In this document: positions 6,570-13,544 of the stretch, in pieces
Layout of the letters: each line of letters starts with the position of its first letter
Numbering within the stretch: position 1 is the first letter of the stretch
Assembly: GCA_946482625.1 (NCBI GenBank)
Contig: CAMLSH010000031.1
Span: 1-15,575 of the forward strand
Source of the DNA: an uncultured Opitutaceae bacterium
Lineage (GTDB): Bacteria > Verrucomicrobiota > Verrucomicrobiae > Opitutales > Opitutaceae
Length of the DNA stretch: 15,575 nucleotides
Reading direction: 5' to 3'
Notes under the pieces: model-generated
The model's database searches: none
Seen by the model: the letters and a program-made list of their open reading frames with translations, nothing else
Told to the model about the DNA's origin: nothing
Program-made: the position numbers and the translations under genes

Positions 6570-8270
6570 ATGCACCTTCCTGAACCTTCCGTACTCTCGC
6601 GTCGTGAATGGATGGCGCGTGTATCGGCCCCCGCCATCGCGCTGTCTCTCGGCGCGGGCGCGATGGGCGCTGCCGCCACGGCTTCGAGCGCTGAAGCGCC
6701 GGCCGGTTTAGGGGCGCCGGCCGGTTCCGACGGCGCTCGGGTGTACGATGTTCGTCACTACGGCGCAGTCGGCGACGGTGCCGCGCTCGACACGGCTGCG
6801 GTGCAAGCGGCGATCGACGCCTGCACGGCGGATCGCGGCGGCACGGTGCTTGTCCCCGCAGGGGATTTCGTCGTGGGCACGCTGGAACTGAAAAGCAACG
6901 TCACCTTGCATCTCGCCGCTCAAGGCCGGCTTTTAGGCAGCGGCGATCCCGCGCACTATCACGCCGGTCGCGGTGTGCCGCGTAGCAATGGCAACATCGT
7001 GCTGCTCTCCGCTTCCGAGGCGGAGAACGTCACCATCGAGGGCGCGGGAACGATCGACGGGAACGGTGCGAAGTTCTTTACCGGGCGTGGCGACAACACC
7101 GGTCCGGGGCAACGATCATCAGAGGGGTATTTTCAGCGCCCGCATCTGCTCATTTTTCATCGCTGCAAAAACCTTCGCGTCCGTGACGTTTTTCTCACGG
7201 CGAGCGCGTATCACTGCATGCGCATCCTCCAGTGCGAGCGCGTGCTTTTCGAAGGCGTGCGCATCCACAACCGCGTTAACAAAAACAACGACGGGTTTCA
7301 TTTCTACGCGTGCCGCTATGTGCACGTGACGAACTGCGATGTCACGTGTCAGGATGACGCTTGCGCGCTGTTTGGGAGCAATCAGTTCGCGACGATCACG
7401 AACTGCACCTTCAGCACGCGTTGGTCGATTTTCCGTTTCGGCGGTGGCGAGGCGGAGGATATCACCATCTCCAATTGCGTTATTCACGAAACCTACGGAT
7501 GCGTGATCAAGATGCGCTGCGGCGCGCGCACGCGTCTGGAAAATATCACGTTCTCCAATCTCGTGATGAAAAATGTGACCGGGCCGATCTCCATCGGGCT
7601 GGACTCCCGCCCGCGCGAAGGGCGCGACGACGGCCGTCCGATGACCAAGGGGATCGTGCGCAATATCGCCTTCAATGGCATTCGCGCCACGGTGATCGAC
7701 AATGGCCGCCAGCACACGGATCTGTCGTTTCCCTCGGAGTTCAGGCCGGGCGAGGTGCGCACCTGCATTTCACTGAACGGTGTCGGCGACGAGTATTTGG
7801 AGAACATCAGCTTCACGGACGTTCATGTCGTCTACCAAGGAGGCGGAACCTTGGAGGAGGCTCGCGCCGAGGTGCCGAAGATGGCCGGAGAGTATTTCGA
7901 GACCGGCACACCGCCAGCATACGGTCTTTACGCGCGCAACGTGCGAGGACTCACGCTCCACAATGTGCGCTTTGAAGTGAAGACGCCGGATCTGCGACCG
8001 GCCGTGGTGTTCGATCACGTCGCGGATGCCGCGGTCAACGGCTTGAGCGCGCACGGCGATCCGAAAGCCGTTTCGCTCCTGCGGCTCGTCGACTCCCGCG
8101 ACGTCTTATTGACGGGTTCTCGCGTTCTGACCCCGGCGGCCGTTTTCCTTTGTATTGAGGGTGCGGGCACAGCCGGCGTCATCGTCGATGGAGGCGATCT
8201 TTCGAAGGCGGCTGCGCCCGCTGCGTTTGGCGAAGGCGTGAATGCGAACGCGGTCAGGATTCGTATCTGA
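6570..8270 (+). CDS. Exported GH28-like (polygalacturonase-type) beta-helix protein
   Basis: A 566-residue parallel beta-helix protein of the pectin-active GH28 superfamily. The N-terminus carries a twin-arginine-type signal: SRREWMA (10-16), then a hydrophobic Ala-rich stretch to about 41. The domain opens with VYDVRHYGAVGDG (58-70) and PAGDFVVGTLELKSNVTL (96-113), both typical of the superfamily. In the active-site region it has NNDGFH (239-244) and QDDACA (261-266), matching the canonical NTDG and DD motifs. The catalytic His of the HG motif is absent, with RWSIFRFG (284-291) in its place, and the RIK motif reads VIKMR (312-316). It may therefore cut a substrate other than homogalacturonan or use altered chemistry. 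The C-terminal 200 residues continue repeat-like strands. It lies 43 bases after the dehydrogenase and is probably co-transcribed. Start at ATG 6570; no Shine-Dalgarno sequence. Confidence 0.85.
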   Translation: MHLPEPSVLSRREWMARVSAPAIALSLGAGAMGAAATASSAEAPAGLGAPAGSDGARVYDVRHYGAVGDGAALDTAAVQAAIDACTADRGGTVLVPAGDFVVGTLELKSNVTLHLAAQGRLLGSGDPAHYHAGRGVPRSNGNIVLLSASEAENVTIEGAGTIDGNGAKFFTGRGDNTGPGQRSSEGYFQRPHLLIFHRCKNLRVRDVFLTASAYHCMRILQCERVLFEGVRIHNRVNKNNDGFHFYACRYVHVTNCDVTCQDDACALFGSNQFATITNCTFSTRWSIFRFGGGEAEDITISNCVIHETYGCVIKMRCGARTRLENITFSNLVMKNVTGPISIGLDSRPREGRDDGRPMTKGIVRNIAFNGIRATVIDNGRQHTDLSFPSEFRPGEVRTCISLNGVGDEYLENISFTDVHVVYQGGGTLEEARAEVPKMAGEYFETGTPPAYGLYARNVRGLTLHNVRFEVKTPDLRPAVVFDHVADAAVNGLSAHGDPKAVSLLRLVDSRDVLLTGSRVLTPAAVFLCIEGAGTAGVIVDGGDLSKAAAPAAFGEGVNANAVRIRI

Positions 8271-8321
8271 GTCGCTCCCGAGTTTCTTTCCAAAAATCCA
8301 TCCCGGCAATTTACCCCGACC

Positions 8322-9659
8322 ATGAAAACGTACTTCCGAACCGCCAGCATATTACCCCTGAGCCTGTTGCTTTCGGCGTCCGTTCACGCCGCGGTCACCG
8401 CCACCGCGCTCAGCAGCTTCGAGGGGATTGAAGAGCCGCTGGTCCGCTACGCGCCGGCGACGGGGACCTTTGCCCGCGACAGTCTTGTGAACATCACCGA
8501 TGTCGGCGGCGGCACGTTTCGCATGCGTCTGCGTTATCACACCGACGAGTGGGACGCTGACCGCGACACGAAGAACAAGGACCGGCAACGCGCCGAAGTG
8601 AAAGGGCTCGGCCCGCACCAGAAGCTCGGCGAGACGTTTGAATACACGACAACCTGGCGCGCGAACGACTCGTTTACGGGCGCCGGCCGCTTTTGTCATA
8701 TCTTCCAGCTGAAATCGACCGACGGCGACAGCGGTGCGCCGCTTGTGACAATCTCGATCCATGACGGCTCGTCGCTCGCATCAGTCCAGTATTGGGTTGG
8801 CCCGGCGAAGTCCTCGACCACCGTGCGCGAATTTCCTTGGACGCCAGGCAAGTGGCAGACCGTTCGTATCCGCGTGAAAACGTCTGTCGAGGCCGACGGA
8901 GAAGTCCTGGCGTCGGTGAATGGCGACGAGTTTCAGGGCGTTCGCGGAGTGGCCGTGTATCGCACGGGCGCCACGGATTTCCGTCCCAAGTGGGGACTCT
9001 ATCGCAACGCCGCGCCCGGACTGCCGCTGGGTGACGACTACATCGAACACCGAGGTATTTCGGCCGGTAAAGTGGGCGCTTCAGCCAATGAGGATCCGGC
9101 TAAACTCGAGGAAGTCGCACGGCCGATGGCGAAAGAATCTCCGGCGAAAGCGTTGGAGTGGTTGCGCTCGCAACCGGCCTCTCCGGCGCGCGCGCTGGCG
9201 GTGGCGACCATCGCGACTCTGTGGGCGGAAACCCAGCCCGAGGCGGCGATGGCTTGGGTGGAGAAACTCGCGCCGGCCGATGGCCGGGAGGCCGCGATGA
9301 TGCGAGTATTCAACCGCTGGGCGGATCAAGATGCCGACGCGGTGTTGCGGTGGCTTTCGGCTCGCGCGCCGCGTGCCGAACTCGATCCGCTGCTGTGGTA
9401 TTTTGTCACCGATACGACGGTGCGTTACGTCGAACGCCCCAAGTCTCTCGCCGGCGCTGCCCTTATCGCCGAGCCGGATTTGCGCATGCACGCGTTTGAA
9501 CACGTCGTGTTGATCTGGGCCCGTCGCGAGCCGCTGGATGCGGCGCGTTACGTGGAAGAAGTTGCGGCGCTCAATTCTGCGCAGAAGGCGTTTATTCTTA
9601 ATCAGATTCCTACGTGGCGCGAAGGCGCCGGCGCGACTGCGAAGACGCCAAAAAAATAG
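8322..9659 (+). CDS. Secreted polysaccharide-lyase-like jelly-roll protein with C-terminal helical repeats
   Basis: The 445-residue product has a signal peptide (MKTYFRTAS, hydrophobic core, likely cleavage after VHA at 23). Residues about 24-248 look like a concanavalin-A-type jelly roll of the heparin-lyase-I-like/polysaccharide lyase group. The signs are DRQRAEVKG (87-95), the FCHIFQLK strand (124-131), a W-rich strand VQYWVG (155-160) and a closing PKWGLYR strand (222-228). Residues about 255-432 are a different region: alpha-helical repeats with the pattern WA..P.AA..WVE.L, clearest at 301-316 (WAETQPEAAMAWVEKL), 333-346 and 399-414. Such repeats occur in verrucomicrobial secreted proteins and suggest a protein-contact surface. 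It is the last gene of the plus-strand operon, 51 bases after the GH28-like gene, and converges on the GH31 gene. The lyase assignment is from fold-level resemblance; substrate and even catalysis are uncertain. Confidence 0.75.
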   Translation: MKTYFRTASILPLSLLLSASVHAAVTATALSSFEGIEEPLVRYAPATGTFARDSLVNITDVGGGTFRMRLRYHTDEWDADRDTKNKDRQRAEVKGLGPHQKLGETFEYTTTWRANDSFTGAGRFCHIFQLKSTDGDSGAPLVTISIHDGSSLASVQYWVGPAKSSTTVREFPWTPGKWQTVRIRVKTSVEADGEVLASVNGDEFQGVRGVAVYRTGATDFRPKWGLYRNAAPGLPLGDDYIEHRGISAGKVGASANEDPAKLEEVARPMAKESPAKALEWLRSQPASPARALAVATIATLWAETQPEAAMAWVEKLAPADGREAAMMRVFNRWADQDADAVLRWLSARAPRAELDPLLWYFVTDTTVRYVERPKSLAGAALIAEPDLRMHAFEHVVLIWARREPLDAARYVEEVAALNSAQKAFILNQIPTWREGAGATAKTPKK

Positions 9660-9707
9660 TAGGCTTGTAGATCCGGTGATGGCACGTGATCGGACCTGGG
9701 CCAGGAA

Positions 9708-9730
9708 GATGTCATCTATTGAATGACATC
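9708..9730. terminator. Hairpin between convergent genes
   Basis: GATGTCAT (9708-9715) pairs perfectly with ATGACATC (9723-9730) around a 7-base loop. Just before it, CCTGG (9695-9699) pairs with CCAGG (9701-9705). Both lie in the 96-base gap between the convergent lyase-like (stop 9659) and GH31 (stop 9756) genes. The position suits a bidirectional terminator or RNA end-protecting stem. There is no T-tract on either strand, so a classical intrinsic terminator is not demonstrated. Confidence 0.45.
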
Positions 9731-9755
9731 CTCTCCGGCGACCGACACGCCGTGA

Positions 9756-11987
9756 CTACGGCTGCGTCATAAATGTCCAACGCACGTCACGATAGCGCCA
9801 GGCGTGACCGTTCACATCCGGTGTGATCGTTGGCGCCCACTTACCGGCGGTGTCGCGGCTGACGGCGAGTCGCGTCCATGAGTAACGGCCCTTCTCGTAG
9901 TCGAAGGTTTCGCCGTCGTCGTCGTAGAGTCGCAAGGTTGCGGGTTTCTCGCCGTAGTGGCGGATTTCAAGTGGCAGGACTTCGTCATGGGCCGGGCTCC
10001 ACTGACGTTCCTCGATCATCGGGACGAGGCTGCCGTCTTTCACGAAAACGGGAATCTGGGCGAGGTCGGGCGTGACGGTGATCGTCTCGTTTTCACCGGC
10101 GAGTTTGCCGGTGTGGAAGTCGTACCACTTGCCCGGAGGCAGCACGACCGCGCGAGATTTCTCGCCGGGTGCGATCGGAGCGACGAGCAACGCGTCGCCC
10201 AGCAGATACTGGTCTTTCACCTCGGTGACTTTGCCGATCGCGTACGGATTGGCGGTGGCATCGAGACTGCCGCCGGTTTCTTTGGAGCTGCCTATCTGGA
10301 ACCCGGGGATGAGCTGCATCGGACGGACCACGGGCGTGCCTTCATAATGATATTGGGCGAAAGTGGTGTAGAAATACGGGAGCAGGCGCATCCGCAGACG
10401 GATGACAGAGCGGATCGCGTCTTTCACGTCGGCGTGCGTCCATAGTTTGTCGTTGGTCGCCCAGCCGTTGAAGAGCGCGAGCGGGGAGAAGCAGACCGCC
10501 TGCGTGCGGCGGAGCATGTCCTCGCCTTTGCCGCCGCGCACCTCGGGCGACCACAGGACGCCGGCGAAACCGCTGTTGCCAAGGGCGGTGATGTATTCGT
10601 CGAACGCGTAGTTGTCGTTGTAGATGACAAAGGGAAAGGCGGATGCTCCGGCGTTGGTCCCGCGCACCTGACCGAGCGTGCGCTGGTTTTGCTGTCGGAA
10701 CATGTCGAATACCGTGCGTTGAACGAGGACGCCGTAAGTCTGGCGGAGCTGTTCGCCATCGCGGCCGGAGGGAAAGCGGGCGGTGTCAGGCCAGAGGTAA
10801 CGATCGTAGCCATCGACCTCGTCGATCTTGAAGCCGCCGACCGCTCGCGGATTCAGATTAACCACTTTGTCGCGAAGGTGGTCGCTGAAGATCTTCCGTG
10901 CCTCGGGCATGGAGTAGTCGGGGACGATCCCATTCCACACGAGATGCGTGCCGGCATAGGGCAGGAGTTTTTGATAGAGTGGGGCGGTCGGAGAGATGTA
11001 CGGGTTGAACCACAGATTCACGCGGACGTGCTGCTTTTCCACCTCGGCGAGGAAGGCGGTGGGATCGGGGAAACGCTTCGCGTCCCATTCGAACGAGCAG
11101 GGATAAGCCTGATCGTGCCAGCCGGGCTCCAGCCCGAGCATGTCGAGGGGAATGCCGTTGCGGCGGAACTCGGCGATTTCGTTCAGCGCCTGCTCGGCGG
11201 AATAGCGGGTGGGGGTGCGGGTCAGAAAGCCGAGGCCCCATTTCGGCGGAAGCGCGCCGCCACCGCAGTAGAGGTTGTAACGGCGGACGGCGTCGAGCGG
11301 TGTTGGACCGGCGAATACGAGCACATCCATGCCGGGGGCGTTCGTGAGCGCCTCGATCGAGTCGGAGCGCGGTTGGGCGGCCCAGCCTTTACCGGTGGTA
11401 CGATCGATAACCGGCGGCTTTTCCGTCGCTGCGAGACGGACGCCGAGACCGACGCTCACTTTGAGGTAGCGGGCGGAGTCGAAAAGCACCGCGTAGCCGC
11501 GCGTCGAGACGTAGAGCGGGACAGGCGCATGGGTGCGACCGGTGACGCCGCCCCAGTGGTCCACGTGGAGCTGAAACGTGGTGCCAGTTCGCCGGATCGA
11601 TTTGAAGTCAACGCCGAGACCGTAGATGTCCTCGTCGAGTGCGAGCGGCAGGCGGACCGCGGTCTTCCAATCCCACTGGCTGGCGGCGATCTCCTGTGCG
11701 TTTAACGGGAAAGCGGCCTCGGGCATGGCGGCGAGTGCCGTCACCTTTGGCTGAATACCGGCGGCGGAAAGAAGCGTGAGATCTTCGGCTTTGCCGATGG
11801 TGGTTTTCCAAACGCCGGGCGCGACCAAGGTCCACGCGGGCTGGGTCGTCGGTGCCGATTGGGCGCGCGCATCGGCTGCTACGATCGCAAGCAGGCCGAG
11901 CGCGAGTGTCAGTGCACTGTGCAGCGGTGGAATTTTGGGGAGGCGCCGGCTTCTGGCCTTCGAATTTTTAACAGTGGGCGTGATCAT
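9756..11987 (-). CDS. Secreted glycoside hydrolase family 31 enzyme (alpha-glucosidase/alpha-xylosidase type)
   Basis: Retaining alpha-glycosidase of 743 residues. A signal peptide (basic KNSKARSRRLPK, hydrophobic core 24-38, cleavage near 41-43 at ARA) places it outside the cytoplasm. An N-terminal beta-sandwich (about 50-245) precedes the TIM barrel (from about 248, PPKWGLGFL) and C-terminal beta-sandwich domains (from about 560). Motifs are LGLEPGWHDQ (284-293) and the nucleophile region GFKIDEVDGYD (385-395), where Asp389 is the expected nucleophile. IYNDNYAFDEY (455-465) contains the likely acid/base Asp458. The usual D-I-G-G loop is replaced by GVLWSPEVRGG (476-486), placing it in an atypical GH31 subgroup. 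Substrate specificity (glucoside, xyloside or galactoside) cannot be fixed. The gene lies 152 bases downstream of the alginate-lyase-like gene on the same strand, so the two may share a transcript. The ATG at 11987 is the only sensible start. Confidence 0.92.
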   Translation of the reverse strand: MITPTVKNSKARSRRLPKIPPLHSALTLALGLLAIVAADARAQSAPTTQPAWTLVAPGVWKTTIGKAEDLTLLSAAGIQPKVTALAAMPEAAFPLNAQEIAASQWDWKTAVRLPLALDEDIYGLGVDFKSIRRTGTTFQLHVDHWGGVTGRTHAPVPLYVSTRGYAVLFDSARYLKVSVGLGVRLAATEKPPVIDRTTGKGWAAQPRSDSIEALTNAPGMDVLVFAGPTPLDAVRRYNLYCGGGALPPKWGLGFLTRTPTRYSAEQALNEIAEFRRNGIPLDMLGLEPGWHDQAYPCSFEWDAKRFPDPTAFLAEVEKQHVRVNLWFNPYISPTAPLYQKLLPYAGTHLVWNGIVPDYSMPEARKIFSDHLRDKVVNLNPRAVGGFKIDEVDGYDRYLWPDTARFPSGRDGEQLRQTYGVLVQRTVFDMFRQQNQRTLGQVRGTNAGASAFPFVIYNDNYAFDEYITALGNSGFAGVLWSPEVRGGKGEDMLRRTQAVCFSPLALFNGWATNDKLWTHADVKDAIRSVIRLRMRLLPYFYTTFAQYHYEGTPVVRPMQLIPGFQIGSSKETGGSLDATANPYAIGKVTEVKDQYLLGDALLVAPIAPGEKSRAVVLPPGKWYDFHTGKLAGENETITVTPDLAQIPVFVKDGSLVPMIEERQWSPAHDEVLPLEIRHYGEKPATLRLYDDDGETFDYEKGRYSWTRLAVSRDTAGKWAPTITPDVNGHAWRYRDVRWTFMTQP

Positions 11988-12087
11988 CGTGTTTTGAGCT
12001 TTTGGAAATGTTTTCGAATTTGGAGCGAATGACCGTGAAGGGCGTCTTGGAGAAAATGGGGAAGGGGGCGTCGTCGCACCGGTTTTT

Positions 12088-12103
12088 AGCGCTTAGCGGC
12101 GCT
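12088..12103. other. Short inverted repeat upstream of the GH31 gene
   Basis: AGCGC (12088-12092) pairs with GCGCT (12099-12103) around TTAGCG, within the 152-base gap between the alginate-lyase-like gene and the GH31 gene. It is flanked on one side by TTTTT at 12083-12087, which is on the wrong side to act as the T-tract of a minus-strand terminator. It could be a processing stem or protein site; no function is assigned. Confidence 0.2.
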
Positions 12104-12139
12104 GACGGAGCAGCGTTCGCCAACTTAGAGGGATGAGCT

Positions 12140-13264
12140 CTATTTCAGCCACAGCACAGGATGGCGGACAGGGAAGTTTCTCAGCACTTCTTCGTCCGTC
12201 GGATCGGCGTCGAGGCGCTGCCAGAGGACGAGCCAGTCGCGATTGCCGGTCGCGAGCGCGCCGAAAAGCAGGGAGGGCTGGCGCACGGGCCAGTCCTTCC
12301 AACCCATCACGTCAGGCTTGAAGGGCCAGGTTGATTTGTCGGCGAGGTAGGGCGCGAGCCAGGCGACTCCGCGACGCAGGCTCCGTCCGTCGGGCAGCGT
12401 GAATTGCATGAGATCTTCGTCGGGCGTGGAGAGCACGACTGCGAGTGCGCACATCACGTCGAGGTTGAAAATCGAATACGCGTACGGCTTGGTGCGCGCG
12501 GTCTCGCGGGGGAAACTTCCGTCCGGTCCCATTTGCGGAAGGATGACTTCCCTGAAGCGCTGTCGGAACTCCGTGAGGGCCGTTTCATCAACCACCAGAC
12601 AGGCAAAGGCCGCGGCCTGCAGGAGCCAGCAGGTGCCGTGATTGTTCGTGGCGTTGCGCTCCTCAATGCCGTTGGGATGGGTGCGAATCCACGTCAGATA
12701 CGAGCGAAACCACGCGCTTACCGCAGCGTCGTCGCTCGGGGTGAACGCCTTGGAGCCGCGTAGCGCCTCAATGCCGCGCGCGACCTCCGCCAGATGCACC
12801 GTGTCGATGATGCCGATCCCGCGGCCGTCAGTGACTCCCTTGATGGCTTGGGCGTAACGAAGGTCTGGATTCATCCGCGTTTCCGGGGCGACGAACCATG
12901 CACGCAACTGGCGCACACCGGTGGCGGCGTAGCGTTCGTCCCGCGTGATCTTCCAGGCGGCGGCGAGATTGCTGAAGTCGCGGGCAAACGTGAAAAGCAG
13001 CCGGCGATGAGTGACGAAATTTTCCGGATTCGTTTCGCCGTCGCGACGGATATACGGACCGCCGGGATTCGCAGGATCGGGCCACCAGTAATCGCCTTCC
13101 GAGGAGAAGTCGTGACGCCCTCCCGCACTCCTTGGGTTGGGGGCCTCGACGATCGTGTGCGGTTCGGCACTGAGCGAGATTTCGGCGAGACGGACGACAC
13201 GCGGGCGCTCGTGGATTGCGAGGTCGAAGCCGGGGAGTGTTAGCAGGGCGAACAGAGCGAACAT
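12140..13264 (-). CDS. Alginate_lyase-superfamily (PL5-like) protein
   Basis: Likely exported enzyme acting on a uronate-containing glycan by beta-elimination. From the ATG at 13264 it has 374 residues with the (alpha/alpha)-barrel pattern of the alginate_lyase family. It shows SAGGRHDFSSEGDYWWPDP (46-64) and GPYIRRDG (69-76). NNHG (207-210) corresponds to the Asn-His catalytic pair of PL5 lyases. Arg and Tyr residues within 253-263 (RETARTKPYAY) are candidates for the remaining catalytic pair. The N-terminus MFALFALLTLPG is hydrophobic but lacks basic residues. A TTG at 13315 would add 17 residues including KPRP and make a more normal signal peptide, so the true start could be there. No Shine-Dalgarno sequence precedes either start. 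The gene is divergent from the fucosidase gene and upstream of GH31. Family membership is strong; alginate itself as substrate is not established, since this superfamily is broad. Confidence 0.85.
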   Translation of the reverse strand: MFALFALLTLPGFDLAIHERPRVVRLAEISLSAEPHTIVEAPNPRSAGGRHDFSSEGDYWWPDPANPGGPYIRRDGETNPENFVTHRRLLFTFARDFSNLAAAWKITRDERYAATGVRQLRAWFVAPETRMNPDLRYAQAIKGVTDGRGIGIIDTVHLAEVARGIEALRGSKAFTPSDDAAVSAWFRSYLTWIRTHPNGIEERNATNNHGTCWLLQAAAFACLVVDETALTEFRQRFREVILPQMGPDGSFPRETARTKPYAYSIFNLDVMCALAVVLSTPDEDLMQFTLPDGRSLRRGVAWLAPYLADKSTWPFKPDVMGWKDWPVRQPSLLFGALATGNRDWLVLWQRLDADPTDEEVLRNFPVRHPVLWLK

Positions 13265-13315
13265 GGGTCGAGGTTTGGGGGCGGGTACACTCTCTCGGAG
13301 CGACGGCGCCGGCAA

Positions 13316-13544
13316 CGTGCCGTTAGGTTATGTCGTTGAGTGTGATTTTCTGCGTGGTGTTGTCGCGACGGACGATGACGCCGGCGCTTAACGATATAGC
13401 CGGCAGGTGCTTTGATTCGTGAACACCAGGCAGATGATTTTGGCTGCTCGTCGAGCCGGCCGTTCACCCCGTCTGTCTTCCCCAAACCGCTTCGACTCCG
13501 CCAATCTCTGACCCTGATTTGTCACGCGTCTCTTCCCTCATCTG
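13316..13544. promoter_or_regulatory. Divergent promoter region between alginate-lyase-like and fucosidase genes
   Basis: This region should contain start sites for both genes. It holds the 11-base motif shared with the regulator/symporter region. That motif is framed by GCCGGC at 13380-13385 and again at 13399-13404, which can pair with each other across 13 bases. I could not assign -35 and -10 boxes with confidence. No credible coding frame was seen. Confidence 0.5.
13386..13396. promoter_or_regulatory. Candidate operator GCTTAACGATA (second copy)
   Basis: Exact 11-base match to 3158-3168. It lies about 150 bases upstream of the fucosidase ATG and 122 bases upstream of the alginate-lyase-like ATG, between two GCCGGC hexamers. 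The palindromic character around the central CG is weaker here than in the first copy (6 of 10 positions over TTAACGATAT). I infer a site for the LacI-type regulator encoded at 2017-3069. Confidence 0.42.

Noticed and set aside
5198..6679. Minus-strand frame of about 493 codons opposite the dehydrogenase
   Set aside because: It covers the plus-strand dehydrogenase, whose Rossmann and catalytic motifs are intact. The antisense product has no recognisable domain.
9660..9755. Possible small RNA from the convergent gap with two stems
   Set aside because: The stems are short and lack a promoter or T-tract; terminator or mRNA-end function is simpler.
10689..11705. Plus-strand frame of about 338 codons opposite the GH31 gene
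   Set aside because: It lies wholly within the GH31 catalytic region, whose conserved motifs are on the minus strand.
13315..13315. TTG at 13315 as the definite start of the alginate-lyase-like gene
   Set aside because: It would give a better signal peptide n-region, but it is a rare start without a Shine-Dalgarno sequence; kept as an alternative only.
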